Shown: in pieces, positions 1 through 6,919 of the stretch
Layout: every line of letters begins with the position of its first letter
Numbering within the stretch: the first letter of the stretch is position 1
NCBI GenBank assembly: GCA_012798865.1
Contig: JAAZMK010000055.1
Location: 1 to 19,534 of the forward strand
DNA length: 19,534 nucleotides
Direction of reading: 5' to 3'
From: Clostridiaceae bacterium
GTDB lineage: Bacteria; Bacillota; Clostridia; Saccharofermentanales; DTU023
Made by a program: the position numbers and the translations under genes
Notes under the pieces: generated by a model
The model's input: only the letters and a program-made list of their open reading frames with translations
Databases searched by the model: none
What the model was told of the DNA's origin: nothing

Positions 1-1018
1 GCGACATATCGGAGCCTCCCGGCACGGCGATCGCCGCTACCATGCCCCCGCTTTCCACGGCATCCGCAAAAACTTTAAAGGAACCACCTACTACGAGATC
101 GGACAAATCGACGAGCTCCATACCGAAGCGCAAGTCGGGCTTATCCGTTCCATAGCGATTCATCGCCTCGCGCCACGTTATACGCCTGATCGGAAGTTCA
201 ATCTCAATCCCCTTGAACTCGCGCATCAACGTCGCCAGATAGCGCTCGTTTACATCCAAGACATCGTCTTCACCCACGAAAGCCATCTCGATGTCGACTT
301 GGGTAAATTCCGGCTGTCGATCGGCACGAAGATCCTCATCACGGTAACAGCGCGCGATCTGCATGTATTTGTTGTATCCGGCGAGCATCAGGAGCTGTTT
401 AAACAACTGTGGTGACTGCGGGAGGGCGAAGAATTTCCCAGGAAAAACACGTGACGGTACGAGGTAATCGCGCGCACCCTCCGGCGTGCTCTTGATCAGC
501 GTCGGCGTCTCCACGTCGATGAAACCCTCTTCGTCAAAGAATCTGCGCGTGATTCCGGTAATGCGGTGTCGCGCCAACAAATTGCGTTGCATATCGGGGC
601 GGCGAAGATCGAGATAGCGATACTTCAAGCGAACCGTCTCATTGACGTCGATGTCCTCTTCGATATAGAGCGGCGGCGTTTCCGCCACGGACAAAATTCT
701 TAACTCCTGCGCATGCAACTCGACCAATCCCGTTTTCATCTCCGGATTGATCGCAGTCCGTCTGCGGAGCAATCCGCGACACGCGAGCACATACTCGCCG
801 CGCACCGTTTTCGCTTTCTCGCGCACGTTTTCCGGAGAATCGCCATCGACGACAATTTGCACCTCTCCCGCGATATCACGTAACGTGATAAAGAGTACAC
901 CGCCTAGATCGCGCTGTCTGTGGCACCACCCCATCAGTATCAATTCCTGTCCGATCATGTCCTCCGTGACATCCCCGCAAAGAGAACTGCGCCTCCATGC
1001 ACCCATTGATTCGCTCAT
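1..1018 (-). CDS. aspS: Aspartate--tRNA ligase, C-terminus cut by window edge
   Basis: Cytoplasmic class II synthetase that charges tRNA-Asp (or tRNA-Asp/Asn in organisms without AsnRS). The reading frame is open from the window edge to an ATG at 1018, preceded by GGAGG (1023-1027) four bases upstream. About 339 residues are visible, so roughly the last 250 of a bacterial-type enzyme of about 590 are missing. Visible parts are the N-terminal OB-fold anticodon domain (about residues 10-110, with WCHRQRDLGGVLFI), the YRYLDLRRP block (133-141), the LPQSPQLFKQLLM segment (199-211) and motif 2, CYRDEDLRADRQPEFTQVD (224-242). The start of the bacteria-specific GAD insertion follows (about 270 on, GTDKPDLRFG). 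It lies 92 bp after hisS on the same strand, the usual Firmicutes hisS-aspS pairing, so the two are probably cotranscribed. Identification is secure. Confidence 0.97.
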   Translation of the reverse strand, partial: MSESMGAWRRSSLCGDVTEDMIGQELILMGWCHRQRDLGGVLFITLRDIAGEVQIVVDGDSPENVREKAKTVRGEYVLACRGLLRRRTAINPEMKTGLVELHAQELRILSVAETPPLYIEEDIDVNETVRLKYRYLDLRRPDMQRNLLARHRITGITRRFFDEEGFIDVETPTLIKSTPEGARDYLVPSRVFPGKFFALPQSPQLFKQLLMLAGYNKYMQIARCYRDEDLRADRQPEFTQVDIEMAFVGEDDVLDVNERYLATLMREFKGIEIELPIRRITWREAMNRYGTDKPDLRFGMELVDLSDLVVGGSFKVFADAVESGGMVAAIAVPGGSDMS

Positions 1019-1110
1019 AAAACCTCCATGGATCGTCTTTCTATCAAATCAATCAAAGTAGTTTTACATCACACACGATAACGAGCCTGTCCCGTCGTCT
1101 CTTTAACCGA

Positions 1111-2412
1111 CTACAGCTCGAATCGCACCTCTTCCTTTTCCGCAACGGTACGCTTCTTTCTGTCGTTGTGAAGGAGCGTCCCGATGGCGGTCAATGGCAC
1201 GTCCTGCTCACTTCCGTCCGACAGCCGTCGCAGTTTGCCCCTTGAAATCGACACTTCCGTATCGCCCAAAACCAGAACATAATACGCCTCCATACGGTCT
1301 GCCGCCTTAAATTGGGCTTTCAAGCTCCTCCCCATCACATCAGTCTCCACTTTGAGCCCTGAACGAATCAGCGACTGCGCCAAATCTAAGGCGTTCGCCG
1401 CCGTCGAGGGAAACGACGCGATGAAGAGATCAGGGCGTTGTGCCTTCCCAACGGGAACATTTTGTGCATCCAATTCCAGCAAAAGCCGCTCGACACCTAG
1501 GGCAAAACCGACACCCGGCACATCGATACCGCCGATCTCGCGGACGAGTCCGTCGTAACGTCCTCCACCACAGATCGTTCCCTGCGTTCCGACGTGCGAA
1601 GAAACAAACTCGAACACGGTCTTCGTATAATAATCGAGCCCTCGGACGAGACGCGAATTTAGGCGATACGAGATCTCCATTGTATCGAGATACGACTTCA
1701 CATTCTCGAAATGCACTTCGCAATCTTCGCACAGAAAGTCAAGTTGCGACGGCGCATTCGTTGCCAGAGATTGGCAATACGTTTCTTTACAGTCGAGCAT
1801 GCGGAGCGGGTTGCGTTCGTAGCGCTCATGGCAATCTTCGCACATATCCTTAACATTCGGCGCGTAGTATTCTCGAAGCGCCTTATGATAATCAGCACGA
1901 CATGCGGGGCAACCGATACTGTTAATCTCAAGGTCTACTTCTTCGAGACCCAGCTCTGCAAAAAACGTATCTAACAATCCAATTACTTGGGCGTCCGCCT
2001 GAGGACTGTCACTCCCGAAGACTTCACAGCCCAACTGCCAAAATTCTCGGTAGCGCCCTTTCTGCATTTTTTCGTAACGGAACATGTTCATGTTGTACCA
2101 GAGCTTGACAGGTGCCGGCCATGAAGACATGCCCTGCTCCACATAAGCTCGCGCGACGCCTGCCGTCCCTTCGGGACGCAAGGTCAAACTGCGATCACCT
2201 TTATCGGTAAACGTATACATTTCCTTGCGGACGATATCGCTCGCATCGCCAACACCGCGGACAAATAACTCCGTATGTTCGAAAGTGGGGACGCGAATCT
2301 CGCCGAATCCGTACCGTTCACAAACGTCAGCAAAGGAGCGCTCAAGCGCGCGCCTGCGGTCCGCCTCCTCCGGCAAAATATCTCTCGTCCCGCGTGGGGC
2401 GTTGAGGTTCAT
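1111..2412 (-). CDS. hisS: Histidine--tRNA ligase
   Basis: Class II synthetase that charges tRNA-His. The preferred start is the ATG at 2412 (433 aa), because GGAGG (2418-2422) lies five bases before it. An in-frame ATG at 2424 would place this Shine-Dalgarno inside the gene and has no good site of its own. Motifs seen: LRPEGTAG (78-85), FRYEKMQKGRYREFWQLG (111-128), the histidine-A motif RGLDYYTKTVFEF (257-269), GGGRYDGL (282-289) and motif 3 GVGFALGVERL (300-310). An anticodon-binding domain follows from about 328. The insertion at about 168-231 carries several CxxC pairs, as in many Firmicutes HisRS. A possible extended -10 element (TGTTAAAAT on the minus strand, 2480-2472) lies about 60 bp upstream, without a good -35. 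No T-box leader was seen. Confidence 0.97.
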   Translation of the reverse strand: MNLNAPRGTRDILPEEADRRRALERSFADVCERYGFGEIRVPTFEHTELFVRGVGDASDIVRKEMYTFTDKGDRSLTLRPEGTAGVARAYVEQGMSSWPAPVKLWYNMNMFRYEKMQKGRYREFWQLGCEVFGSDSPQADAQVIGLLDTFFAELGLEEVDLEINSIGCPACRADYHKALREYYAPNVKDMCEDCHERYERNPLRMLDCKETYCQSLATNAPSQLDFLCEDCEVHFENVKSYLDTMEISYRLNSRLVRGLDYYTKTVFEFVSSHVGTQGTICGGGRYDGLVREIGGIDVPGVGFALGVERLLLELDAQNVPVGKAQRPDLFIASFPSTAANALDLAQSLIRSGLKVETDVMGRSLKAQFKAADRMEAYYVLVLGDTEVSISRGKLRRLSDGSEQDVPLTAIGTLLHNDRKKRTVAEKEEVRFEL

Positions 2413-2514
2413 AACAGCCTCCATTTCTCATGTTTTTCAATCGCTTACCAACTATAACAACCTATCGAAATATTTTAACACAGACACGCCTTTCGCACCT
2501 CTTATACCGAAGCT

Positions 2515-2543
2515 TTGACAATAACATGCCGGCTTGATATGCT
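2515..2543 (+). promoter_or_regulatory. Sigma-A promoter of the ABC-F gene
   Basis: A perfect -35 TTGACA (2515-2520), a 17-bp spacer and a -10 TATGCT (2538-2543). The -10 is preceded by TGA, which makes it an extended -10. Expected transcription start is near 2550, leaving a leader of about 134 nt before the ATG at 2684. This is the best-matching promoter in the window, and its strength contrasts with the folded leader downstream. Confidence 0.8.
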
Positions 2544-2608
2544 TGCTGGGAACCGACACGTTTTAGTGCTCAAACATATAAATCGACATAACGAGGTTTA
2601 ACAACGCG

Positions 2609-2684
2609 ATGAACAGCTAAAGACTTCACAGGAGCAGAAAAACTCATCCGCATAATGCGGATGGCGTAAGTAAAGGAGTCTTTA
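2609..2684 (+). promoter_or_regulatory. Candidate RBS-sequestering leader of the ABC-F gene
   Basis: UAAAGACUUC (2618-2627) can pair with GGAGUCUUUA (2675-2684) over ten positions (nine Watson-Crick, one G-U). This buries the GGAG Shine-Dalgarno and the A of the start codon. Inside the enclosed 47 nt is a perfect 8-bp hairpin, CATCCGCA / TGCGGATG (2645-2652 and 2656-2663), with a 3-nt loop. Just before the helix is a minimal reading frame, ATG AAC AGC TAA (2609-2620), whose stop codon overlaps the 5' arm; its own Shine-Dalgarno (GAGG, 2593-2596) is weakly placed, 12 nt upstream. A ribosome held at this mini-ORF would open the helix. The pairing is visible in the sequence; the switching role is inferred by analogy with translational attenuators of antibiotic-resistance genes. 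Confidence 0.5.
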
Positions 2685-4228
2685 TGTTGCAAGTAAACAA
2701 CCTTACGGTTACACAAAATCGTGATCAACGAACACTAATTTCCGATCTCAGTTTCAGTCTATTAAGAGGCGATAAGCTCGCCGTCATCGGCGCCGAAGGC
2801 AACGGCAAGACGGCATTGCTTCGTATCATTTGCGAGCCTGAACTCGCATCCGGCTACTTGAATTGGCAAGGTCATATTGATTACGCGCCTTACCATATAG
2901 GCTATCTCGCACAGGAAACACCGCCGAAACTTTACGACAAGACGGTCGAGGCATTGACGCGACCTTATATTTCCGATGGTGATCTTTACCGTTTCGCCGA
3001 TGAACTAATGCTCCGCGAGGACATCCTCTTCTCACGGCGAACGATTGAGTCGCTGTCAGGTGGCGAGCGGATGAAACTTCGCCTTCTTCTCGTTCGCTTG
3101 GAACGCCCCGATATCTTTGTACTCGACGAACCGATCAACGACCTCGATCTCGAAGGGATCAAACTCGTTGAATCATTTATTGCCGATTGTCCCGAGCCTG
3201 TTCTGTTTGTCTCGCACGATGAGACCTTGCTGGATCGCGCAGCCAACAAAATCCTGCACATCGAGCAGATTTGGCGCAGGACAGAGGCACGAGCTACTTA
3301 CAGCGGTCTCGGATTTCGTGAATACATGACTAAGTTTGTTTACGATATCGAGCGTCATAACAGAATCGCGGCAAAAGAAGAAAAAGATTTTCGCAATAAG
3401 ATGCGCCGCCATCTCGAAATACAAGATAAAGTACACCGCGCTCAGGAAAACATTTCGAGGCGCGATCCTTCAGGTGCGCGCCTTCTCAAGAAAAAGATGC
3501 ATGCCGTCAAGTCGACAGGAAGGCGTCTGGAACGCGAACGGATTGAAGGCACAAAACGGACGGACCGAGAGGATGACGTCGATTTCTTCCTCGCCGATAT
3601 GCCCAACGTTCCGAACGGCAAAGAAGTCATTCGCGTCAATCTCCCGTTTCTGACAATCGGTGAAACGATCTTGTCAAGGAATGTTCAGCTACTCGTCAAA
3701 GGACCGGAGCGCATCGCCATCACGGGTGAAAACGGATGCGGCAAATCGACGTTGCTACGCCTGATGGTTGCAGAATTGCGCGAGCGGAACGACCTTCAAG
3801 TATTTTACTTGCCGCAAGAATGGCACGAAGTGTTTGACACAGGGAGCAACGCAATCGATTATCTCGCTTCGGACGTGCGATCCGGTCTCCGACAGGAGGC
3901 GGCAAACTTATTGGGAAGCCTCAACTTCACCCGTGAAGAGATGATCCGCCCCATTGAAACACTGTCGGGAGGTCAAAAAGTGAAACTCGCGTTTGCCAAA
4001 ATGCGACTGACGAGACCAAATGTCCTCCTCCTCGACGAACCGAGCCGTCATCTCTCCCCTTTAAGCAATCCCGCTTTCAGAGAGAGCGTCGCGACGTATC
4101 CCGGCTGCGTCATCAGCATCTCGCATGACCGCGCTTTTCTGCGCGAAGTCTGTACGCGCGTCCTGCGCTTGACACAAGACGGGCTACGCGAAGAAGACCG
4201 TCGACTGTATGCAAATGATGATGTTTAG
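2684..4228 (+). CDS. ABC-F family ATPase (ribosome-associated, possible antibiotic-resistance type)
   Basis: Soluble 514-aa protein with two ABC ATPase cassettes and no membrane segments, the ABC-F layout. Family members act on the ribosomal E site as translation factors or displace antibiotics. Cassette 1: Walker A GAEGNGKT (36-43), LSGGE (124-128), LDEP (147-150), SHD (177-179). Cassette 2: Walker A GENGCGKS (348-355), LSGGQ (427-431), LDEP (450-453), SHD (480-482). The linker (about 195-315) is basic and predicted coiled-coil, with a tip around SRRDPSGARLLKKKM, the part that reaches the P-site tRNA and peptidyl-transferase centre in this family. The D-loop of cassette 2 is unusual: RHLSPLSNP in place of NHLD. 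AAAGGAG (2672-2678) sits five bases before the ATG. The gene stands alone and divergent from hisS, with its own promoter and a structured leader, as is common for inducible ARE ABC-F genes. The drug specificity, if any, cannot be told. Confidence 0.88.
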   Translation: MLQVNNLTVTQNRDQRTLISDLSFSLLRGDKLAVIGAEGNGKTALLRIICEPELASGYLNWQGHIDYAPYHIGYLAQETPPKLYDKTVEALTRPYISDGDLYRFADELMLREDILFSRRTIESLSGGERMKLRLLLVRLERPDIFVLDEPINDLDLEGIKLVESFIADCPEPVLFVSHDETLLDRAANKILHIEQIWRRTEARATYSGLGFREYMTKFVYDIERHNRIAAKEEKDFRNKMRRHLEIQDKVHRAQENISRRDPSGARLLKKKMHAVKSTGRRLERERIEGTKRTDREDDVDFFLADMPNVPNGKEVIRVNLPFLTIGETILSRNVQLLVKGPERIAITGENGCGKSTLLRLMVAELRERNDLQVFYLPQEWHEVFDTGSNAIDYLASDVRSGLRQEAANLLGSLNFTREEMIRPIETLSGGQKVKLAFAKMRLTRPNVLLLDEPSRHLSPLSNPAFRESVATYPGCVISISHDRAFLREVCTRVLRLTQDGLREEDRRLYANDDV

Positions 4229-4705
4229 CGATGATACAACGGACTCAGCTTCTTATCAATCAACGAAGCAATCTGCGACTCCTCCACACCCCGGAAACAA
4301 GAACGTCGTACTAAATCGGACGCGAAAATGGTAGCGAATACCGCGCCTTGTCCGATCGTCTGTAAACACAACGGAACACGTCCATTCCTCGACCTTGTCC
4401 ACGCGGCGCCGCGCCTTGTCCGATCGCCTGCAAACACAACTGAACACGCCCATTCTTCAACCTTGTCCACGCGGCGCCGGGCATGTCCGATCGCCTGCAA
4501 ACACAACGGAACACGCCCATTCTTCGACCTTGTCCACGCGGCGCTGGGCCTTGTCCGATCGCCTGCAAACACGGCTGAACACCTCATGAAAGCAAGTGCC
4601 TGAAACAGCGGGCGTCACGACCTAATACGCCGCATGGAATCACTAGTAAAGGAGAGCCTCACAAGAGCGTCGATCACGTAGAGACTAGGTTTTAGGGGTT
4701 CAAAT
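4229..4705. other. Non-coding stretch between ABC-F gene and nnr
   Basis: No credible gene was found here. It begins with about 100 bp that on the minus strand encode a gene-tail-like peptide (ending LIDKKLSPLYHR, stop at 4225-4227) with no beginning. It continues with the 68-bp tandem array (4344-4583) and ends with a duplicated piece of the nnr 3' end (4647-4679). The ABC-F gene (plus) and nnr (minus) converge on this stretch, but neither side shows a classical terminator with a T-run. Confidence 0.7.
4344..4583. repeat. 68-bp tandem repeat array, about 3.5 copies
   Basis: The phrase TTGTCCGATCG followed by C/T-TG-C/T-AAACAC recurs at spacings of 68, 67 and 68 bp, with its conserved TGT at 4349, 4417, 4484 and 4552. 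Three full units and a final partial one are present, differing by a few substitutions. Each full unit also contains CCATTC, CTTGTCCACGCGGCG and a GC-rich core. In the first full unit the core is the palindrome CGCGGCGCCGCG. CTTGTCC occurs twice per unit in most copies. Because 68 is not a multiple of three and the spacing varies, the array is not a coding repeat. There are no alternating unique spacers, so it is not CRISPR. Its function is unknown. Confidence 0.85.
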
Positions 4706-4743
4706 CTAATAAAGGAGAGCCTCCCCAAGAGCGTCGATCACGT
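4647..4743. repeat. Direct repeat: duplicated 3' end of nnr
   Basis: TAAAGGAGAGCCTC followed by CAAGAGCGTCGATCACGT occurs at 4647-4679 and again at 4710-4743, offset by about 63 bp with a small substitution and indel in the middle. The second copy is the last codons of nnr (DVIDALGEALLY); the first lies just past its stop codon. This is a short local duplication, not a gene. Confidence 0.85.
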
Positions 4744-6244
4744 CCTCGGGTGTCACGACCGTCTCAGACAACAGATTGTCCGCTGCGATGTCCGCTGCCA
4801 AGCCGTGCAAGTACACGGCGCGCGTCACGGTTGACTCGATTGAGTCGGTCTGAGCAGCAAGACCGGCAATCATGCCGGTCAAGACGTCTCCCGAACCGCC
4901 TTTGGCGAGCCCCACATTCCCGCTTGTGTTGATATAGGCATCGCCGTTCGGCATGGCGATGACTGTGGCCATGCCTTTCAGTACAACAATCGCTTGCGTC
5001 CTATCCGCCAGGATTCGCGCCGCTTCGAGGCGATCTTCGCGAAGAAGTTGCGACGCCTCCGGGATTAATCGAATAAACTCGCCGGGGTGCGGCGTCAAAA
5101 CGGCAGGCGGCAACCCTCTCTCGACACGATTGCGCAAGAGCTCAAAAGCGTCCGCCATACCTGCGAGCGCATTCAAGCCGTCGGCATCGATGATGAGGGG
5201 AACATGCAGAGGCAGCAGATGACGAACAGCCTTTTCGACCCATGAGGCTTTCCCGGCACCTATGCCGATGGCGATTGCAGTCGGCTGAGGCAAATCTTTC
5301 TTCGTGCCCTCGCCTTCCGGAACGATCGACAGAAGCGCCGACGGAATGGCAGTAGCCAAAAGCGGCATAGACGATTCAACGGTACGCACCATCGTATAGC
5401 CGACGCCCATTTTCTCACCGGCTCTCGCTGCGAGAATCATCGCGCCTGCCATCCCTTCCGCACCGCCGATCAAGAGCATGCGACCGAACTGCCCCTTGTG
5501 ACCGTCGAGTGGGCGATCCGGGACAAGACAAATATTATCGAGCGCCCTGACACAGAGCTCTTCGCCGAGCGTCTCGTCAACGAACTCATCCGTCATACTG
5601 ATTCGGCGCAAAATGACTTGCTCCGACATCATGCAACCCGGATGCGTGACTTGACCGATCTTGCGCCTTCCGAACGTGATGGTCACATCGGCTTTCACGG
5701 TCTCCGGAGCCGCACGTCCTGTATTGGCATCAACGCCGCTCGGTATGTCGCAGGCGATCACGAGCGACCCCGACTCTTTCATCGACGCGAGGAGAGAAAG
5801 TACTTCTTTAGCTGAATCGGAGAGTGGACGCTTAACATCAAACCCCGTTCCGTAGAGCGCATCGACGACGAACTGAGCATTTATCTTCGCGACATCTTCC
5901 CGCTTTGTGATCACCTCTCCGCCCAGTCGTTTGTAGGCAGCGCGGTTTATTTCCGCATCGGGCGAGAGCTCTCTATCAGGATATAGATCGTAGACGGCAA
6001 CACGACATCCGCTCGCCATCAGTTGACGTGCACTTGCCCAACCATCACCTCCGTCGTTACCGGCTCCGGTAAAAAAGACGACATCGTAATCGGTTCCGGT
6101 ATCGTAAGCTTGCACGAGGTCGACAATAAATTCCGATATTCCTGAAGCAGCTTGTTCCATCAATAGAATGGAGGGAAGTCCCGTCACTTCGGAAAAGCGA
6201 CTGTCAAGCACTTTTTGTTGTTCTCTCGTGATCAATCGTGTCAT
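4706..6244 (-). CDS. nnr: Bifunctional NAD(P)H-hydrate epimerase / ADP-dependent NAD(P)H-hydrate dehydratase
   Basis: Metabolite-repair enzyme that restores hydrated NADH and NADPH: an N-terminal epimerase interconverts the R and S hydrates, and a C-terminal kinase-fold domain dehydrates the S form using ADP. The start chosen is the ATG at 6244 (512 aa), because GGAGG lies seven bases upstream; the frame remains open to an ATG at 6298 that lacks such a site. Epimerase domain (about 1-220): GAGNDGGDGWASAR (60-73), the potassium/phosphate loop ACDIPSGVDANTG (164-176) and FGRRKIGQVTHPG (191-203). Dehydratase domain (about 240-512): HKGQFGRMLLIGG (249-261), DADGLNAL (353-360), LTPHPGEF (383-390) and GGSGDVLTGMIAG (449-461), where GSGD replaces the commoner GTGD. 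The gene is isolated from trxA upstream by a terminator, so it probably has its own promoter. Confidence 0.95.
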   Translation of the reverse strand: MTRLITREQQKVLDSRFSEVTGLPSILLMEQAASGISEFIVDLVQAYDTGTDYDVVFFTGAGNDGGDGWASARQLMASGCRVAVYDLYPDRELSPDAEINRAAYKRLGGEVITKREDVAKINAQFVVDALYGTGFDVKRPLSDSAKEVLSLLASMKESGSLVIACDIPSGVDANTGRAAPETVKADVTITFGRRKIGQVTHPGCMMSEQVILRRISMTDEFVDETLGEELCVRALDNICLVPDRPLDGHKGQFGRMLLIGGAEGMAGAMILAARAGEKMGVGYTMVRTVESSMPLLATAIPSALLSIVPEGEGTKKDLPQPTAIAIGIGAGKASWVEKAVRHLLPLHVPLIIDADGLNALAGMADAFELLRNRVERGLPPAVLTPHPGEFIRLIPEASQLLREDRLEAARILADRTQAIVVLKGMATVIAMPNGDAYINTSGNVGLAKGGSGDVLTGMIAGLAAQTDSIESTVTRAVYLHGLAADIAADNLLSETVVTPEDVIDALGEALLY

Positions 6245-6377
6245 CTTCAATCCTCCAGGCAACGACTGCATAGCGATCCGACATGAGCTCCATGTCATTC
6301 AACCAAATCATACGCGACTTTTGCCCGATATCGACAAGGATACGTAAAAGTGCAACATGTTCTTAACCTCAAGAGAC

Positions 6378-6416
6378 AAAAAACCACGCAACCAGGACGG
6401 TTCAGCGTGGTTTTTT
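6378..6416 (-). terminator. Rho-independent terminator after trxA
   Basis: A perfect 12-bp stem, AAAAAACCACGC (6378-6389) with GCGTGGTTTTTT (6405-6416). The loop can form an inner AACC/GGTT pairing. Read on the minus strand it ends in a run of T directly after the stem, 22 bp past the trxA stop. The A-run/T-run symmetry would also let it work in the plus direction. Confidence 0.92.
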
Positions 6417-6437
6417 CATCTCATGACTCTTTTTATA

Positions 6438-6758
6438 TCAGTCGATATACTTATCGAGAGCTTTCGCAATCTCTTCGTAGGGACGTGCACCGATCATTTG
6501 TTCGACAACCTTTCCATCCTTGAAGAAGAACAAGGTCGGAATACTCATGACGCGATACTCCTGTGCGAGTGCACGTTCATCATCCACGTTCACTTTCCCG
6601 ATAAGCGCTTTGCCTTCGTAATTCTTCGCCAATTCTTCGATGGTCGGGGTGAGCATTTTACAAGGACCGCACCATACCGCCCAAAAATCGACGAGCGCCG
6701 GTTTATCACTATCGAGAACCAACTCTTTGAAATTCTGTTTTGTTAAAGTCGTAGCCAT
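6438..6758 (-). CDS. trxA: Thioredoxin
   Basis: Cytoplasmic dithiol-disulfide oxidoreductase of 106 aa, the standard length. The active site WCGPC is at 29-33 (C30 and C33), the cis-proline loop SIPT is at 72-75, and the buried aspartate in ALVDFWA (21-27) is present. An AGGAG-type Shine-Dalgarno lies 9-10 bases before the ATG. No thioredoxin reductase gene is adjacent. A terminator follows immediately. Upstream (6759-6919) is 160 bp with no gene; it holds a 6-bp inverted repeat, CCGATG / CATCGG (6788-6793 and 6806-6811), of unclear meaning. The gene is therefore likely monocistronic. Confidence 0.97.
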   Translation of the reverse strand: MATTLTKQNFKELVLDSDKPALVDFWAVWCGPCKMLTPTIEELAKNYEGKALIGKVNVDDERALAQEYRVMSIPTLFFFKDGKVVEQMIGARPYEEIAKALDKYID

Positions 6759-6919
6759 TTTTCTACTCTCCTGTTCTCTATACTATGCCGATGATACGTA
6801 GCTGACATCGGAGTCTGTCTGTTGCATGATAGGGCATACCGCCCACATATCGTAGTGTCACGCGTTACCGAATCGCCAATCTGTCGTCGCGACCGTCGCG
6901 TGACGATAGAGCTCGCCCT

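Noticed and set aside
2413..2520. T-box riboswitch upstream of hisS
   Set aside because: The space to the likely promoter is too short, and no T-box sequence or terminator/antiterminator pair is visible.
2655..2669. Alternative mini-ORF ATG CGG ATG GCG TAA in the ABC-F leader
   Set aside because: Its nearest GGAG is about 20 nt upstream, too far for efficient initiation, and its codons are explained by the hairpin.
4344..4583. Possible CRISPR array
   Set aside because: The whole unit repeats, with no alternation of constant repeats and unique spacers, and no cas genes are present.
4225..4587. A 120-codon minus-strand open frame across the 68-bp array
   Set aside because: The repeat period is not a multiple of three, so the same DNA is read in shifting frames. 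No Shine-Dalgarno and no domain were seen. Treated as chance.
6857..6904. 8-bp inverted repeat GTCACGCG / CGCGTGAC after the uridine-kinase-family gene as a terminator
   Set aside because: No T-run follows on either strand and the inner part offers several competing pairings.
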